Of a stretch of DNA of 64,000 nucleotides, positions 1 through 12,391 are shown piece after piece (position 1 is the stretch's first letter; each line of letters opens with the position of its first letter). The notes under the pieces are model-generated. The model was not told where the DNA came from. It searched no databases and saw nothing but the letters and a program-made list of their open reading frames with translations. Both the position numbers and the translations under genes were made by a program. The DNA lies in NCBI GenBank assembly GCA_019915135.1, contig JAHLMK010000006.1, positions 1,302,001-1,366,000 on the forward strand. The letters run 5' to 3'. The stretch comes from Strobilurus pachycystidiatus. Lineage: Eukaryota; Basidiomycota; Agaricomycetes; Agaricales; Physalacriaceae.

Positions 1-202
1 TGCACGTACAATCGAACGACATCTCACCCCAATCTTGCGGCACGAACCCGAGCATCTGTCGTTCCCGTGTCTTCCATCGATTCAATTATAACCGGTCAGA
101 CGACGATGCGAAGACCGACTTGGAATAGGAATCCAGCCAATCGCATCCTGTGGATATCTCTGTAATACGGTCACGCCCACGCCATTTCGTCATCTGAGGC
201 CA

Positions 203-210
203 TATATAAG
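203..210 (+). promoter_or_regulatory. TATA box of the catalase gene
   Basis: TATATAAG lies about 45 bp upstream of the catalase start codon at 254. The spacing suits a short 5' untranslated leader. Assigned by sequence and position only. Confidence 0.55.
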
Positions 211-253
211 GCAGGCCAAGACTCCCTCCCACATTCCCACCTGATCTGACACC

Positions 254-2020
254 ATGCCTTCCCAACAAGTCTTCGAGAGGAAAGACGGTGCCGTTTACAC
301 CACCTCCAACGGTGCCCCCGTCTCTGAGCCCTACGCCGCGCAACGCGCTGGTCCGCTGGGCCCTCTTCTCCTCCAGGACTTCCACCACATCGATCTGCTC
401 GCTCATTTCGACCGTGAGCGCATTCCAGAGCGAGTAGTAAGCAATAGTGATTGTGGCTACTCTCGTCCACGGCTAACGCACATATCAGGTCCACGCTAAA
501 GGTGCTGGAGCGCATGGGACATTCGAAGTCACCCACGATCTGTCCGACATAACGTCGAACAAGCTCCTCACTTCTGTCGGCAAGAAAGTACGTGCCACCG
601 TGCGATTCTCCACCGTCGGTGGCGAGTCCGGCTCCCCCGACACTGCTCGCGATCCTCGTGGCTTTGCCATCAAGCTCCGCACCGAGGAAGGGAACTGGGA
701 CTGGGTGTACAACAACACTCCCGTCTTCTTCATCCGAGACCCCGCCAAGTTCCCACATTTCATCCACACCCAGAAACGCGACCCCCAGACGCATCTCAAG
801 GATGCCGACATGTTCTGGGACTACCTGGGCCAGAACCCGGAAAGTATTCACCAGATCATGATCCTCTTCAGTGACCGTGGCACTCCCGACGGCTACCATC
901 AGATGCACGGCTACGCTGGCCATACGCACAAGTGGCTTAAGGAGGACGGCTCCTTTGTTTACACTCAAGTTCACCTCCGCGCCGATGAGGGCTTCAAGAC
1001 CCTCGACAACGCGAAGGCGGGCGAACTTGGGGGCTCCAACCCCGATTACGGTACTCAGGCTCTCTTCGAGAGCATAGAAGCTGGCAAATTCCCAACTTGG
1101 ACAGTCTATGTGGTATGTTTGAGCACACTCATCCCAAACTTAGTGCTCACATCTTCGCAGCAAACCATGACCCCAGAGCAGGCTGAAAAGTTCAGATACA
1201 ATATCCTCGATCTCACGAAAGTCTGGCCTCACAAGGACTTCCCTCTGCGTCCTTTCGGCAAACTCACGCTCAACGAGAATGTCCAAAACTACTTTGCTGA
1301 GATCGAGCAAGTCGCCTTCTCGCCTTCTCACCTGGTGCCATACATCGAGCCTTCAGCCGACCCAGTTCTCCAGTCGCGTCTCTTCTCGTATCCCGACACC
1401 CACCGCCACCGTCTCGGCGTCAACTACCAGCAGCTGCCGGTTAACGCTCCCATTGTCCCCATCGCCAACTTCCAGCGTGATGGTCCAGCTGCTTATGTCA
1501 GTCAGGGAGCGCGTCCCAATTATCAAAGCAGCATTGCTCCGCTGTCATATGTCGGAGCGAAGGGCACCCTGGAGGAGGGTGTCAGAATCACTCGCGCCAA
1601 CCATGAAGAGTTCATTGGCCGGGCGTACAGGGATTTGTCGGAGATCACCGAATGTGAGTATCAATCGAGCTCCTTTTTTTCGAGGCTGAAACAAGTCCGG
1701 TCATCTAGTGGACTTTGAGCAACCCCGAGCGCTTTGGAGCAAGGTTTGGGATGACAAGCAGCGCGAGGCTTACGTGCAGAATGTTGCGGGTCACTTTGGT
1801 AACGTGAAGAGCAAGGAGGTCCAGGCGCGCCAATGTGAGTCCTTTTTGTGAGCTATTGAGAGCCCAGAACTGATGATATGGCGATTAATTAGTGTCTGTG
1901 TGGGCGGCTGTGGATCAGGGCCTTTCCGATCGTATCGCGAAAGCTGTGGGGGCGCCCACGGTGCAGCCGTTGCAGGTCAAGTCTGCCTCGGAGGCGTTGA
2001 CTTTCCGTGTCAAAGCTTGA
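254..2020 (+). CDS. Catalase (haem catalase), five exons
   Basis: Haem catalase, which converts hydrogen peroxide to water and oxygen. Exons read as 254-436, 489-1112, 1161-1653, 1709-1834 and 1893-2020, all with GT-AG introns of about 48-58 nt, giving roughly 515 residues, the size of a small-subunit catalase. The active-site signature is visible across intron 1 (ERVVHAKGAGAHG, catalytic His), followed by RFSTVGGESGS and the long conserved core. The proximal haem-ligand region RLFSYPDTHRHRLG (Tyr) is in exon 3. The start is the first ATG after the TATA box. The C-terminus ends FRVKA, not a canonical PTS1 tripeptide, so peroxisomal location cannot be claimed. No lesion seen. Confidence 0.95.
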
Positions 2021-2357
2021 TAACCTTTCGACGTGGAAGTGGAACTTTGGAGTGGCTGTAATGCTCGCTAACCTTGTAAATCCCCTGTAAAGTGTACAAA
2101 CTTGTGTAACTGTAAAATCACTGTCATCAAACTTAACACCCAAATCGGTCTTCAATTTGGACCGCAATCATGTCGCATCCAGAATTCACCGACATCAGCA
2201 ATGTTGCCTTAGATCAACTGGGAGATAATCAGCTCCGGTGCTATGCTGACACGAACAGAACCACCCTGCCGCAGGACTATTCGGTGACAGCAAGTGCCTT
2301 CGATATCTATATAATGCACGTCAAGTCCGTGCTACACCGTAATAAGGTCGCCCCACG

Positions 2358-5300
2358 ATGTCTGCTGTTCTTGCCTCCCTCCTTCCCTCCCAGATGTCCG
2401 ACGCCTTGAAGACCTTGGAGAACCTCGTCGCCGACCCACTTGTCAAGCCCTCTGACCTCCACGCCTACCTCAATGCTATCTTGCACACCGAGAGCCTCAA
2501 TGACCGCCTCTACCTCGTACGTGATCGTCGCTGCGAGCCTCGACAACGCCCACTGATGCCTATGAATCGCAGCTGGAGAAACTGCTTGTCCTGATGGCCC
2601 GGCTCAGCGAGGAAGAGTCGCCGGCCCTGCGGAATCTCTCCTCGAAGATGCAGGAGTTTGTCATCGACCTCTGTACGCGTCTTGTTCGCTTTGTCTGCGC
2701 GCGAGCACTGAACATGCAACAGTGTACAAGGACCTTCCGCACCCCCCAGCGACCTTTTTGGCCGAAACCAACCTCGTCGCCTACCAGCCTTCAGCCACCA
2801 ATGGTCCCAATCCCCGGTATGCCGCTCGCAGCGCCGACGGGTCCAACTACACGCCCTTCGCGCCGTCCATGGGCAAAGCAGGCATGCCATACGCACGCTC
2901 CGTGCCGGCACTCAGCACGCTCCCAAAAAGTAGCCTCCCCGAGCCCGGACTCGTCTTCGACACCCTCCTTAAGCGCGACAAGTTCAAGCCGCACCCCGGC
3001 GGGATCTCCAGCTTCTTCTTCGCCTGCGCGGACCTCATCATCCACAGCATCTTCAACACCAACAACCGCGACTGGACTATCAACGACGCGAGCAGCTACC
3101 TCGATCTCAGCATCCTCTACGGTGCGTCCGAAGCGGAACTCAATGGGGACGAATCCAAGGGAACGGTAGGCCTTCGCAGGAAGGACGGGTCCGGGAGGCT
3201 GTGGGAGGATGTATTTGGTGATGGCCGTCTTCTGCTGATGCCTCCCGCGACATGCGCGCTCCTCGTCCTGTTGTGTCGGAACCACAACGTACGTGATTAT
3301 TATTGACCCGAAATCCGTGTAGATTCACCCGTGGTTGCTTAGTACATCGCCGAGCGGATTCGCCACATCAACGAGCTTGGCACGTACAAGAGCCTCGATG
3401 AATTAGAAAACGACGCCCAGAAGAAAGCTCAGGATGATGAGATCTTTGAGCGGGCTCGGCTTGTCAACTGTGGCTACTTCATGCACATCATCCTTGGCGG
3501 TACGTGCCTCCGACATTCGCGAAACGCGCGTCTAACGGGATATTTTCTAGATTACGTTGGCGCTATCCTTGGTCTTGTTCGTGATGGACACAGCTGGCGA
3601 TTGGATCCCTTGATGGTCTAGCATTTCCCAAGATCACATTCGCTAGTATTGACGCGGTCAAATAGGAAATACGTCGTTCGGACCACACATTCTCCCCACG
3701 CGGGGAAGGGAACGTCGTATCGGTCGAGTTTAATCTTCTGTATCGATGGCATGCAACCCTGTCGAAGGAAGACACCAAGTGGACAGATGACGCATTCAAG
3801 CGGGTGTTGGGAGACCTTGATCCGTCCCAGGTTTGTTGCCATCGCAGAAGCACACGGGATTGACGCTGATGGACACCGTGTGTAGGTCACTCCCATGCAG
3901 TTCATCATGGCCGCAAGCAGAGCGCTTGTTCCACCAAAAGATTATCGAGAGTGGGAGTTTGGGGGGTGAATATGATTTCTTCGTCGTAGAAGGACACAAT
4001 CTGACGTCCCTCTAGCCTTAAGCGTGGTGACGATGGACGTTTCGATGATGCCAAACTCGCCAATATCTTGCAGGATGCCACGAAGAACAGAGCTGCTGCC
4101 TTCGGTGCTCGTGGCATCCCTGAGGTCTTGCGCGTAATCGAGATCCTGGGCATCGAGCAAGGCAGAAGTTGGGGAACTTGCAGTGTCAGTGAACTTTTGC
4201 TCAAAGTCTTCGTGATCGCTATAGGCTCATTATTCCCTAACCCTACAGCTCAATGAATTCCGCAAATTCATTGGTCTGGAACGTAAGTCTGGCCTCTGAT
4301 GTCTGCCTTTACAGTATTGACACAGCGAACAGCCTACAAGAGTTTCAAGGAGTGGAATCCTAATCCCGAAATCTATGTAAGTGGCAGTTGCGGTTTGAGA
4401 GCCATCATATCATGCTCATCTGTCCTGTAGACCGCTGCCGAAGCTCTCTATCATGATATCGGGAACTTGGAGCTCCATGTAAGGATCATTATCTTTTCTG
4501 TCGTCGTATGGTGTCCTTATTCGTACTGATGTAGGTTGGGATGCAAGCTGAGGAAAGTAAAGTTCCAGGTCCTGGCGCCGGACTTTGCCCCGGCTACACC
4601 ATCTCTCGTTCAATTCTTGCCGATGCGGTATGTCTGACTCGAGGCGACCGATACCTTACTGTCGACTGCACTCGTACGTATCTCTTCAACCCCGCAATAT
4701 GATTTTTCTGATTCACAATGATACAACACAGCCTTCAACCTCACAACCTGGGGCTACAACGACTGCCAGTACGACCCGAACGATGGTTCGTATGGCGGTC
4801 TTCTCACCAAGCTACTCTTCCGCACCCTTCCCAACAACTACACGGCGCGCTCGGCATATGCGCACTTCCCCTTCCTCGATCCTGAATACATGAAGACCGC
4901 TAGCAGCGTGCCGTTGGCGAAATACGATTGGGGTCCTCCTGCCAAGTCGGTAAAGCCCTTGGTTGTCGTGGGCAGCTACAGTGGTGTGCGTCAGGTTGCC
5001 ACCAGCAGCGACTTTGCTGCACCGTACGACGCGCGACTTCGTGCTATCATTCCAGATATTGGAGCCCATGTGCCTGATACCGCCACGGTGAGTCTTCTTG
5101 TCAAAACTTGTTGGAGTGACCGACATCTGATTCGAACCCGATTCTATTAGGTTCAAAAACTGCTCGTCAAAGATCAGGCGAAATGGGCTACATATTTCCG
5201 GAAGATGACAAGGGATCTCATCACCGATGCCAGTCTCGTTCGTCCGGCCACGAAGGTCCACTATCTCGATATCGTCCGGGATGTCATCAACGTCCTGCCC

Positions 5301-6539
5301 GTGAGATGGATCTGCGCAGAGTTGGTATGTTACATCGCTTTTTTTCTTGTTGGCGTACTTTTCGCTCATGTGCTCTCCAGGCAGGCCTCAAGATAACTCA
5401 CTCAACCACCGAAGTCGGCGGATACACGGCGTCGCAGTACTATGATATGTTCGCTGATGTGTGCCAGTGAGTGATTTCCGGAAGAGGTATCCTAAGCGTG
5501 CTTGCTCACGAGATGCACAGGTACATCTACGTGAACAACGAGGTTGAGTTTGATTGGCATCTTCGGGAGAGCTCCACCACGACCTTCCAGTACTTCCTCA
5601 AAGTCGTCAAAGGCCATCTCGATGGCTTGTCATCTTGGGTGAGTTGCCCGTGAACTTGATCCTTGCTTTGAGCCTAACGTCTTCTTCTAGTTGTCCGTTG
5701 ATGGCAACCCGTTGTCGTACAACGATCCTAGCAAGATTTTCCTCAAAACCTTGAGTGAGAACGCCGGATCCCAAGGCAAGACCGCGGCCATCGTCGCATT
5801 TTTCAGCGAAATCGTACCGACCGCTGTACATTTCTCGCAAATATTGTCACATGTGGTCTACTACTGCTTGAATGCCGGCGTGTCTTTGACGAGTGCGAGT
5901 ACAACGAACATCGACCAGCTGATCAACGATGCTCTGAGTGAGTAGTCCGGCCCTTCGTCGATTTCGACAGCTTTACTCATGCACTTCAATAGGCCAAGAT
6001 CCCATTGTATGTGGTGTTGCTGAGAAGGGTTGAGTTCATTGTATTCATCGCTCGATACTAGGTCTCTGGATTCTACCGATCCGCACTGCGCTCGACAACA
6101 CTTCCTGATTCTACTAGGGTTGCCGCTGGCGACCGAGTTTGGGCAAGTGTTCTGTCTGCGAAGCAAGACAGCGCCTGGCCTACGTCATCGCCTATTCTCT
6201 TTGGCGTCGGACAGAATGGGTACGTCTGCTCATCCCCACGATGGTTTCTCAGAAGCCTGATCGCGTTATAATACATGTACAGACTGCTCGCCCCATCGTT
6301 GTTCCACGCGATTGTGCCCGGTATTCTGCAGGAGATCCTATCGCTTCCGGGTCTTAAGAAGACGGGGTCTTTCAACCGGTATGTCTTATTAAAGGGAGAA
6401 CGAAATACCTGGCGCTCATGTTGCATTATGAAGGTTCTATGAACACCGGAATGGCTCTGAGGTGCAGATGTATGTGAACTTGAAGGGCAATGTTGTGCCG
6501 TTCCCCGACTCGCTGAAAGTAGAGTTCACGTCGGTGTAG
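2358..6539 (+). CDS. ppo: Ppo-type fatty acid dioxygenase with degenerate P450 domain
   Basis: Psi-factor-producing oxygenase / linoleate diol synthase family: an N-terminal haem peroxidase-like dioxygenase and a C-terminal P450 domain that make hydroxy-fatty-acid (oxylipin) signals. About a dozen short introns. Dioxygenase signs are the distal-His region LIIHSIFNTN, followed by SSYLDLSILYG, the LCRNHN motif, and the catalytic Tyr plus proximal His motif YRWH (TAT at 3741) in LLYRWHATLSKEDTKW. The C-terminal part reads ...ILFGVGQNGLLAPSL... where the FGxGxHxCxG loop should be, so the cysteine that ligates P450 haem is absent. The protein ends VPFPDSLKVEFTSV. The start at 2358 precedes a plausible first exon joined at about 2519; an in-frame upstream exon cannot be excluded. 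Likely function: dioxygenase activity without (or with altered) P450 isomerase activity. Confidence 0.88.
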
Positions 6540-7083
6540 ACGTTTGATGTGGAACCTGCTTGTTGTACTGTAGGACGAAGAAGTATTTACTACTAATTCC
6601 CATGTGCTTCACTTCACTGCCTGTTTGTTCTGAAGGTAAACGAATGACAATATGAACAATGATATTAATGATACGTTACCCTCGAGGCAAACCAAGACGC
6701 AATGTGGAACTCTTCCAGTAGGAAGGGGTGTATGCACTGACCAAACAAGACGGTTTCGCGGCGCAAACCTAGCTGGAACGAAATCTGAATCTAGGTTACT
6801 TAGTTATGGAAACATCCTTACATTTCGAACAACACTAAACATGAACGTATAATCAATGGTGTACGACATGCAAAAAATAAAGTTATGTGGTACAGCGAGG
6901 GTATGCAAGAACGAGGAGGACGAGGCATTGGGCAATGTCAAAAGTACATGGCATGAGATATGTAAAAAAGTTTGGTATGTATGAGTCCAGAAAATCATAA
7001 GCCCTGTATCTGCACGATCAGGAATTGCTTCTCGTCGCTGAATTGTTCGTCTAAGGAGCCGATGCATCAGTAAAAAGCGAGTA
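6540..7083. other. Convergent 3' intergenic region
   Basis: About 540 bp between the stop codons of the convergent ppo and Mo25 genes. AT-rich and without a convincing coding frame; presumably both 3' untranslated regions. No repeat or RNA gene seen. Confidence 0.6.
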
Positions 7084-8194
7084 TCAGGGAGCTGGGACCG
7101 CACCATCTTTGTCATTATGGAAGTTCTTGAGGAAGGCGAGGAGCTTGTCCTTGTTCCGCCTGAGGATGCTCTCGATCTGCGGGGGCTTCTTCGGGTTGGC
7201 GACAAAGACCTTGAAGACGTGGAACGCCTCGAACTGGATGTTCTTGCTCTTGTCGCGGAGGAGGTTCATCATCATCTTGAGGTTGGCCTCGTTCGCGATG
7301 TACTTTGTCATGACGTTGAAGTTGGCGCGGTCGAGGAGGATCTCGCCGAGGAGCTTGAGCGACTGGCGCTTGGTTACGTAGTTGGTGGAAAGGATGAGGG
7401 TGGTGAAGGAGGAGAAGAAGCGGTCGTAGTTGGTCTCGAGGTAGGTTGCGACCATGGGCTTGTGCCGCGTTAGGGTCTCCTTGAGGTTGGAGAATGCATC
7501 GCAGGAGATGCCGAATGTTGTTGATTCGATGTAGTGCGGGAAGGAGTAGAATCTGGGAAGGCAGGATGTCAGCGAGACGGAGGAGTGGAGCATTGGTCGC
7601 GAACGCAACTGATCGCTGTATAGCAGAATCTTGGCTAGACTCTCGTGACGCAACATCTCTTTCAGCACCATACCGGTGTTGAGAGCGATCTCTTCATTGC
7701 TGTAGCCCTCTAGAGCAGCGAAGAGCGCCTGGGGGTTCTGTGTTAGGTGTTCCACTGTGGGTAGCCGTTGGCCGATACTTCGCCGGAGTAGCGCTGTGTA
7801 GATCTGGACGGCGTCTTTGCGGGATTCAAAGTCGAGACGGGGGAGGGCGGTGATGAGGAGGAGCAGGAGGGATGAGGAGTATGTCTCTTGGGCGAGCTGG
7901 GCGAGGGTGTCGGGTGTTTCTGATGGAGACAAGAGGTCGGTATGGGGCGATAACAGGCAGAGAGAAGACGAGACGGACCATCGCCGTACAAGAGCGCCTT
8001 GATCTGCTGCAGGGACTTGGAGATCTCCTCGTTGGCCTGGATCCGAGGGTGAGTCGCCGCATGATCATGGGATGTGCGCGCACCTTCCGCCGCACATCGC
8101 CGCCTGGGGCGGCCGAGTCTAGTTTGGGGAGATTCTCTTTCAAGGACCGGACGAGGTCGGGCGGCGTGCGTGGTTTTGTCTTGAAGAAGTTCAT
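7084..8194 (-). CDS. hymA: Mo25/HymA-like protein
   Basis: Mo25 (CAB39) family scaffold protein. In fungi the homologues (HymA, Hym1, Pmo25) work with GCK/NDR-type kinases in cell separation and morphogenesis. The N-terminus MNFFKTKPRTPPDLVRSLKE is typical of the family, followed by EISKSLQQIKALLYG in a short second exon, then helical repeats including YSNEEIALNTGMVLKEMLRH, FDAFSNLKETLTRHK-like sequence, and the conserved QSLKLLGEILLDR and FEAFHVFKVFVANP stretches. At least three introns (near 8010-8080, 7935-7980 and 7555-7612). About 330 residues, the family's usual length. It diverges from the polymerase X-like gene across a 513-bp spacer. Confidence 0.93.
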
Positions 8195-8707
8195 GGCGGT
8201 CTAAGGCTGGGCGAGCGTGGTATGAAGGTGAGTAAGTGTAGTTGATCCGTGTCTGATCGGTACCTAAGCGCAACCAGCGATAATGAGCCGGCACCGGGCG
8301 CTTGGCCTGGCAGAGGGAGGGGAAGGAAGGGAAGGGAAGGGAGAAGGTGCGTGGTGGAAGGAGAGAGGGTTGCTGTTATGTACGGCTTGCCGCCGGCTCG
8401 TGTCGATCGAGCAAATGACGACGCTACTGTCAACTTCAAGTCAAAAGCCGTGCCTTTTGCAAACAAAATGTCAAGCATGTCATTGTACGATGTGAAATCG
8501 ACGTTGAAGGAGGCTTGGGTGAAGAGTAGGTGTCGAGACGGTATCTATTTTGACATTGCTCGGTTGAGTCGGCAACGCAGCAGTCGGCTCCTGCTGCGCC
8601 ACACATTGCCTAGCCACTTGTTATCCATTGACATGCATCTATACGTCCAACGTCAAGGACTACTTTGAGCAATGTCTTGCGCAACTTGCCGACCACGAAG
8701 CTAACAT
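8195..8707. other. Divergent promoter region
   Basis: Spacer between the divergently transcribed Mo25 (-) and polymerase X-like (+) genes. It contains a purine-rich GGAAGG stretch (about 8319-8345). A short open frame (8249-8668) has no recognisable family features and probably is not a gene. No clear TATA box. Confidence 0.5.
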
Positions 8708-10167
8708 GTGGCTGTGCAACCCTGCTTTCTTTTGGACCGTCATCGACGGATGTTTCCATGCTCCCGCATCTTCCACTCAGCGCGTAGATTCGCTGTAAAA
8801 TCTCGCTATGCTACCTCTTTCTCTACGTCGTTCAATGGGGCGGCGGAGACGGACCTGTTGGCAGGTAGAGAAGGACCTAACGGAGATGTACTGAAAATGC
8901 TAGACACATGTACGCTCCCTCCCCTTGCTCGCTGACCGCGTTCCTTATCTTCACAGGTAGACTACAGTCCTCTAATGAGTTCAAGAAGGCTAGCTTCCAG
9001 AGAGCATACGAAGCCGTCGCGTCGCTACCTACGCGTCTCACTGGCCCCGACGACAAACGTTTGGAGGGCATCAAAGGCGTTGGCCCAGGCATTCGCGAGC
9101 GCGTGCGACGCGCACTGGACGGCTGGGCCATCGAGGACATCGCTTCTAGCTCGTATGACAATGTTGCGGAAAAGGCCCCGGAACAGGCCCCGGAAAAGGC
9201 CCCGGAAAAGGCCCCCGCCAAGCAGCCGTCTAACCCTGCGGTGAGGGCGCCCAGCAAACTAGACGACACAGAGAGAGCAGAGCGTGTTCGGAAACTCAGA
9301 GAGCTCGCAGGTCTAGGCAATGTCATGGTCAACAAGCTGGTGGATATGGGGTGCACGTCCGTTGAGGACCTGCGTGACACCCCGGAGTTCCTGCGCCTGC
9401 TCACTCCTACGCAGAGGACGAAACTGCAGTATCACGAAGAGATACACCGTCCCGTGGCCCGCGTCGATGCCATCGCTCTGCGAGAGAACATAGTCCGGCA
9501 CCTCGTTGGCATACAGCCCGTTCTCAATCTCGACCCGACCCGCTGGAAGGCGCAGCTCGTCGGCACACACCGTCGCGGGCTGGTGTACGGCACCACCGCC
9601 AGTCTCTTGCTCTCCCATCCCGACTATTCATACCCTCCGCCACAGCCGCCGCCGCCGTCTGCGATGACCAAGACAAATCCCAAAGGCGCGGGCAGGAGGG
9701 GCATTTGCTTCCTCGACCGCCCGAGGAGCCAGCCGTCGCCGCTGAAGCATATCGTCCAGGATTTCACGACGCACAAGATCCTGGCATCCGCCGCGCCGTT
9801 CACGATGGCGCCGCACATCTGGCGCGGCGTCGCGCGTCTGGGCGGATATATCAACAAGCCGCCGTCATATTTGCAGGCGGATATCTATCTGTGCTCTGCG
9901 GAGCAGGAGGGCAATGCGTTGCTGATGTTGACGGGCGACGAGGGGTTCGTGAAGCATTGTGTGAAGGAGGCGAGGAGGAGGGAGATGTTTTTGGATGAGT
10001 ATGGGTTGTGGAGATGGGATGAGACGGAAGGGCAGTGGGTGATTGTGGAGGAAGGGCTGTCGGAGGAGGGTGTGCTGAGGCATTTGGACCTGGATTGGGT
10101 CCCGCCGGATAAGAGGAATTTTGATTATATCTTCCCGCCCAAGGGCAGGAGGCTGCGGAGGGCTTGA
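8708..10167 (+). CDS. DNA polymerase X-like protein, mitochondrial, catalytically degenerate
   Basis: Two exons, 8708-8909 and 8957-10167, joined in frame (TGT codon across the intron). The first exon encodes an Arg/Ser-rich, acid-free leader (about residues 12-45, e.g. RIFHSARRFAVKSRYATSF), a good mitochondrial targeting peptide. Family X architecture follows: 8-kDa-like domain with a helix-hairpin-helix (LEGIKGVGPGIRERV), a PEKA-rich linker, a second HhH (LRELAGLGNVMVNKLVDMGC), a palm-like segment (GTHRRGLVYGTTASLLLSHP) and a thumb-like end with ALLMLTGDEGF. In active family X enzymes the palm carries GDVD with two catalytic Asp; here the same place reads TTAS, while the third Asp (LQADIYL) is kept. 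So the fold is probably present but nucleotidyl transfer probably lost. About 470 residues. Confidence 0.78.
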
Positions 10168-10454
10168 TTCTTTTTCGGCCTGACGGAGAGATGGGGTTGT
10201 ACATGCCGATGCGCACTGGTGATGTGATTGTAGCTACCACCCGCATATATTCTACTCAAGTATAATACGACAGTTATTGAAGAGTCAATAACATGCAGAT
10301 AAGTACCACTCTCTGATTCGAAGTTCTTCCTGTAAGCTGGTGACTGGTTCGGCGACACGAAAGCGCTTGGTCCTTGGAAAGGATTCGGAAAGTAGACAAG
10401 CGAATGTCAATCAGAATCAAAATGGACGATGCCAGTGCTGAACTAAAACATGTA
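10168..10454. other. Convergent 3' intergenic region
   Basis: About 290 bp between convergent stop codons of the polymerase X-like gene and the P450 gene. No coding frame or repeat supported. Confidence 0.5.
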
Positions 10455-12391
10455 CTAATACTCGGGTCGGTAGAGGCCGAGTGTTCTTTCCAATACTTCA
10501 CCAATCGAAACGTGTCTTGGGCGCAGATGGACACGATAAGGAACCGGAGTGCGTCCAGACAGACCCTCGTACTCTTCGAGCGACACAGGTTCTCCCGCCA
10601 CCTCAGATACTTCAAACGCCCAAAGTAGCCCGGATATCGCCAGCCACAACTCACGTTCTGCGACGACTAGACCGGGGCATATTCTCCGCCTATGAATGTA
10701 CTCATGAGAGTTGAATTCAGGTTGGTTTGGAGGACTTGGCACGTACCCTGCGCCAAACGTGAAGTGATCCCGCTTCATTGGATCGGCGAGCTTCGCAGAC
10801 TCTCCGCATGACCGTAAGTCGTCTGCATAGCGTGATGGATCGAATTCGTAGCTAAAAGGGTCAGGTCCAGGACAACAAGGTGCTTGAACTACTCGGAGAG
10901 GACTCACGGATTGGGGTAACGGATGGGATCGTAATGGATGGTGAAGCAGTTCAGGACCACCGCAGTGTGCTTTGGGATATACATGCCCTGATAGACAAAA
11001 TCCTCGGTAGAGTAGTGAGGCGTTGGAATCCAGAAGGGGGCGTGTAGACGTTGAACCTGTACACGTATGGTTATATTACTTGTCAGAATGCCAGTGACGG
11101 TCAAGAACAAACCTCTTTGATCACAGACCGCACATATTGGAGGTGGGGCTCATCTGCGTTTGTTGGAATCTTGCCCATTCCGATGATGTCGTCTATCTCG
11201 GCCTGCGCGGTACGCTGTACAGTGGAGTATTTGGCCATGACAGCGATGAACCATTGAATAAGACCGGACGTCTGGGAGGCTAATGAGCGCTAGTCCACCA
11301 AATCCTCAAGAGGAACATACCGAATGCACACCCCCGAGGGTGAACACCGCAGATAGCATGCAAAGATCTTCGTCGTCGAGATTCTCTGCCTCTCGTTTCT
11401 CCAGTAACGTCTTGACGAGACAATCCGGCACATCGTTTTTGTCCTGCTCCATTCGATGCTTGACGTCCAGGATCATCTGTCCGTAGACAGTGATTAGGTC
11501 GTCGTGTAGTTTACGTCCTCGTGCGCGTATTCTAGTCGGTCGATATTGGAGGATCTCGATGAAGTCAATAGCGTTTGACCATGGACCTGGAAGGATTTCG
11601 TTGAGTCGAGGATTGTCGAACTTGGGATCAGTCCATACCGGTGAGATCCATAAATTCCATGGCAAGATCCAAAGCGCGCTCAACAAGTGGATTTTCAACT
11701 GCGTCTGTCCGCATGCCAAAAGACACTGTGAGCATATTGCTACCAAAGTACTTAGGGAGACATGAGACCGTGCGCTATTACTACACTCACTTGAGTGCAT
11801 ATCGCCCGACGTAGTTAGCTGGATTGATTGGTTCTAGTCCAGCTTTCGTGTCGTGGTAGAGGGATGAGATAAGTGCAGCGGCTTCGAAATGGATGACGGA
11901 AGCGTATTTCGCGACAGCGTCGTGGGTCAAGAGTTGCATGGCGAGCCGGCGGTGCTTTCGCCTAGGATGGGACTCAGATCAGAGGTCGAAAGTGGGTACT
12001 TAGGAACTCACCAGGTCGAGTCGTATGCGGAAGCGGTTATCGCACGCCCATTCAGTATCGTCTGGTTCTTCATAAAGTAGGGCTTTCGGCTCGAAAAGAT
12101 ACTACCATGTGTCACCAGAAGATCGCGAGCAATGGTGGCGTTTGAGATGACGACGACAAGCTGGGACCCCATCTGTACTGAGAAGAGAGGCCCGAACTTG
12201 GCTGCCCATGCATGTATCGCACGCTCCGGGTAGCGACGCAGGAAGAAATATCGAAGGCGAGGTCCTGGCGGTCCTCTATTCCCGTTAGCGTCGGTAGGGA
12301 ACGAACGAAGTAGGGTTTTAGCAAGGATCAGGGCGGACAAGGAGAGGGCGAGCCACCATGGCGGCGTCACGAATACAAAGGTATTGAACAT
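10455..12391 (-). CDS. Cytochrome P450 monooxygenase (E-class)
   Basis: Membrane-anchored P450. The N-terminus has a hydrophobic helix (PPWWLALSLSALILAKTLL) followed by the Pro-rich hinge GPPGPRLRYFFLRRYPERA. Conserved parts in order: C-helix region with RKHRRL-like sequence, K-helix ExxR (IKEVQRLH), PERF-like region (PYEFDPSRYADD), and the haem loop FTFGAGRRICPG, which is split by an intron (about 10688-10746). The I-helix reads LGGVHTSG across an intron, so His occupies the place of the usual acidic residue of (A/G)Gx(D/E)T. At least seven introns; about 500 residues. Substrate unknown; the layout resembles the large agaricomycete CYP families used in secondary metabolism and xenobiotic oxidation. 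Confidence 0.9.

Noticed and set aside
171..974. Long minus-strand open frame of 267 residues opposite catalase
   Set aside because: It lies antisense to catalase exons with strong family conservation; the frame is a codon-bias shadow without family features.
8249..8668. Plus-strand frame of 139 residues upstream of the polymerase X-like gene
   Set aside because: Low-complexity Gly/Arg start from a GGAAGG tract, no family features, and it lies in a divergent promoter.
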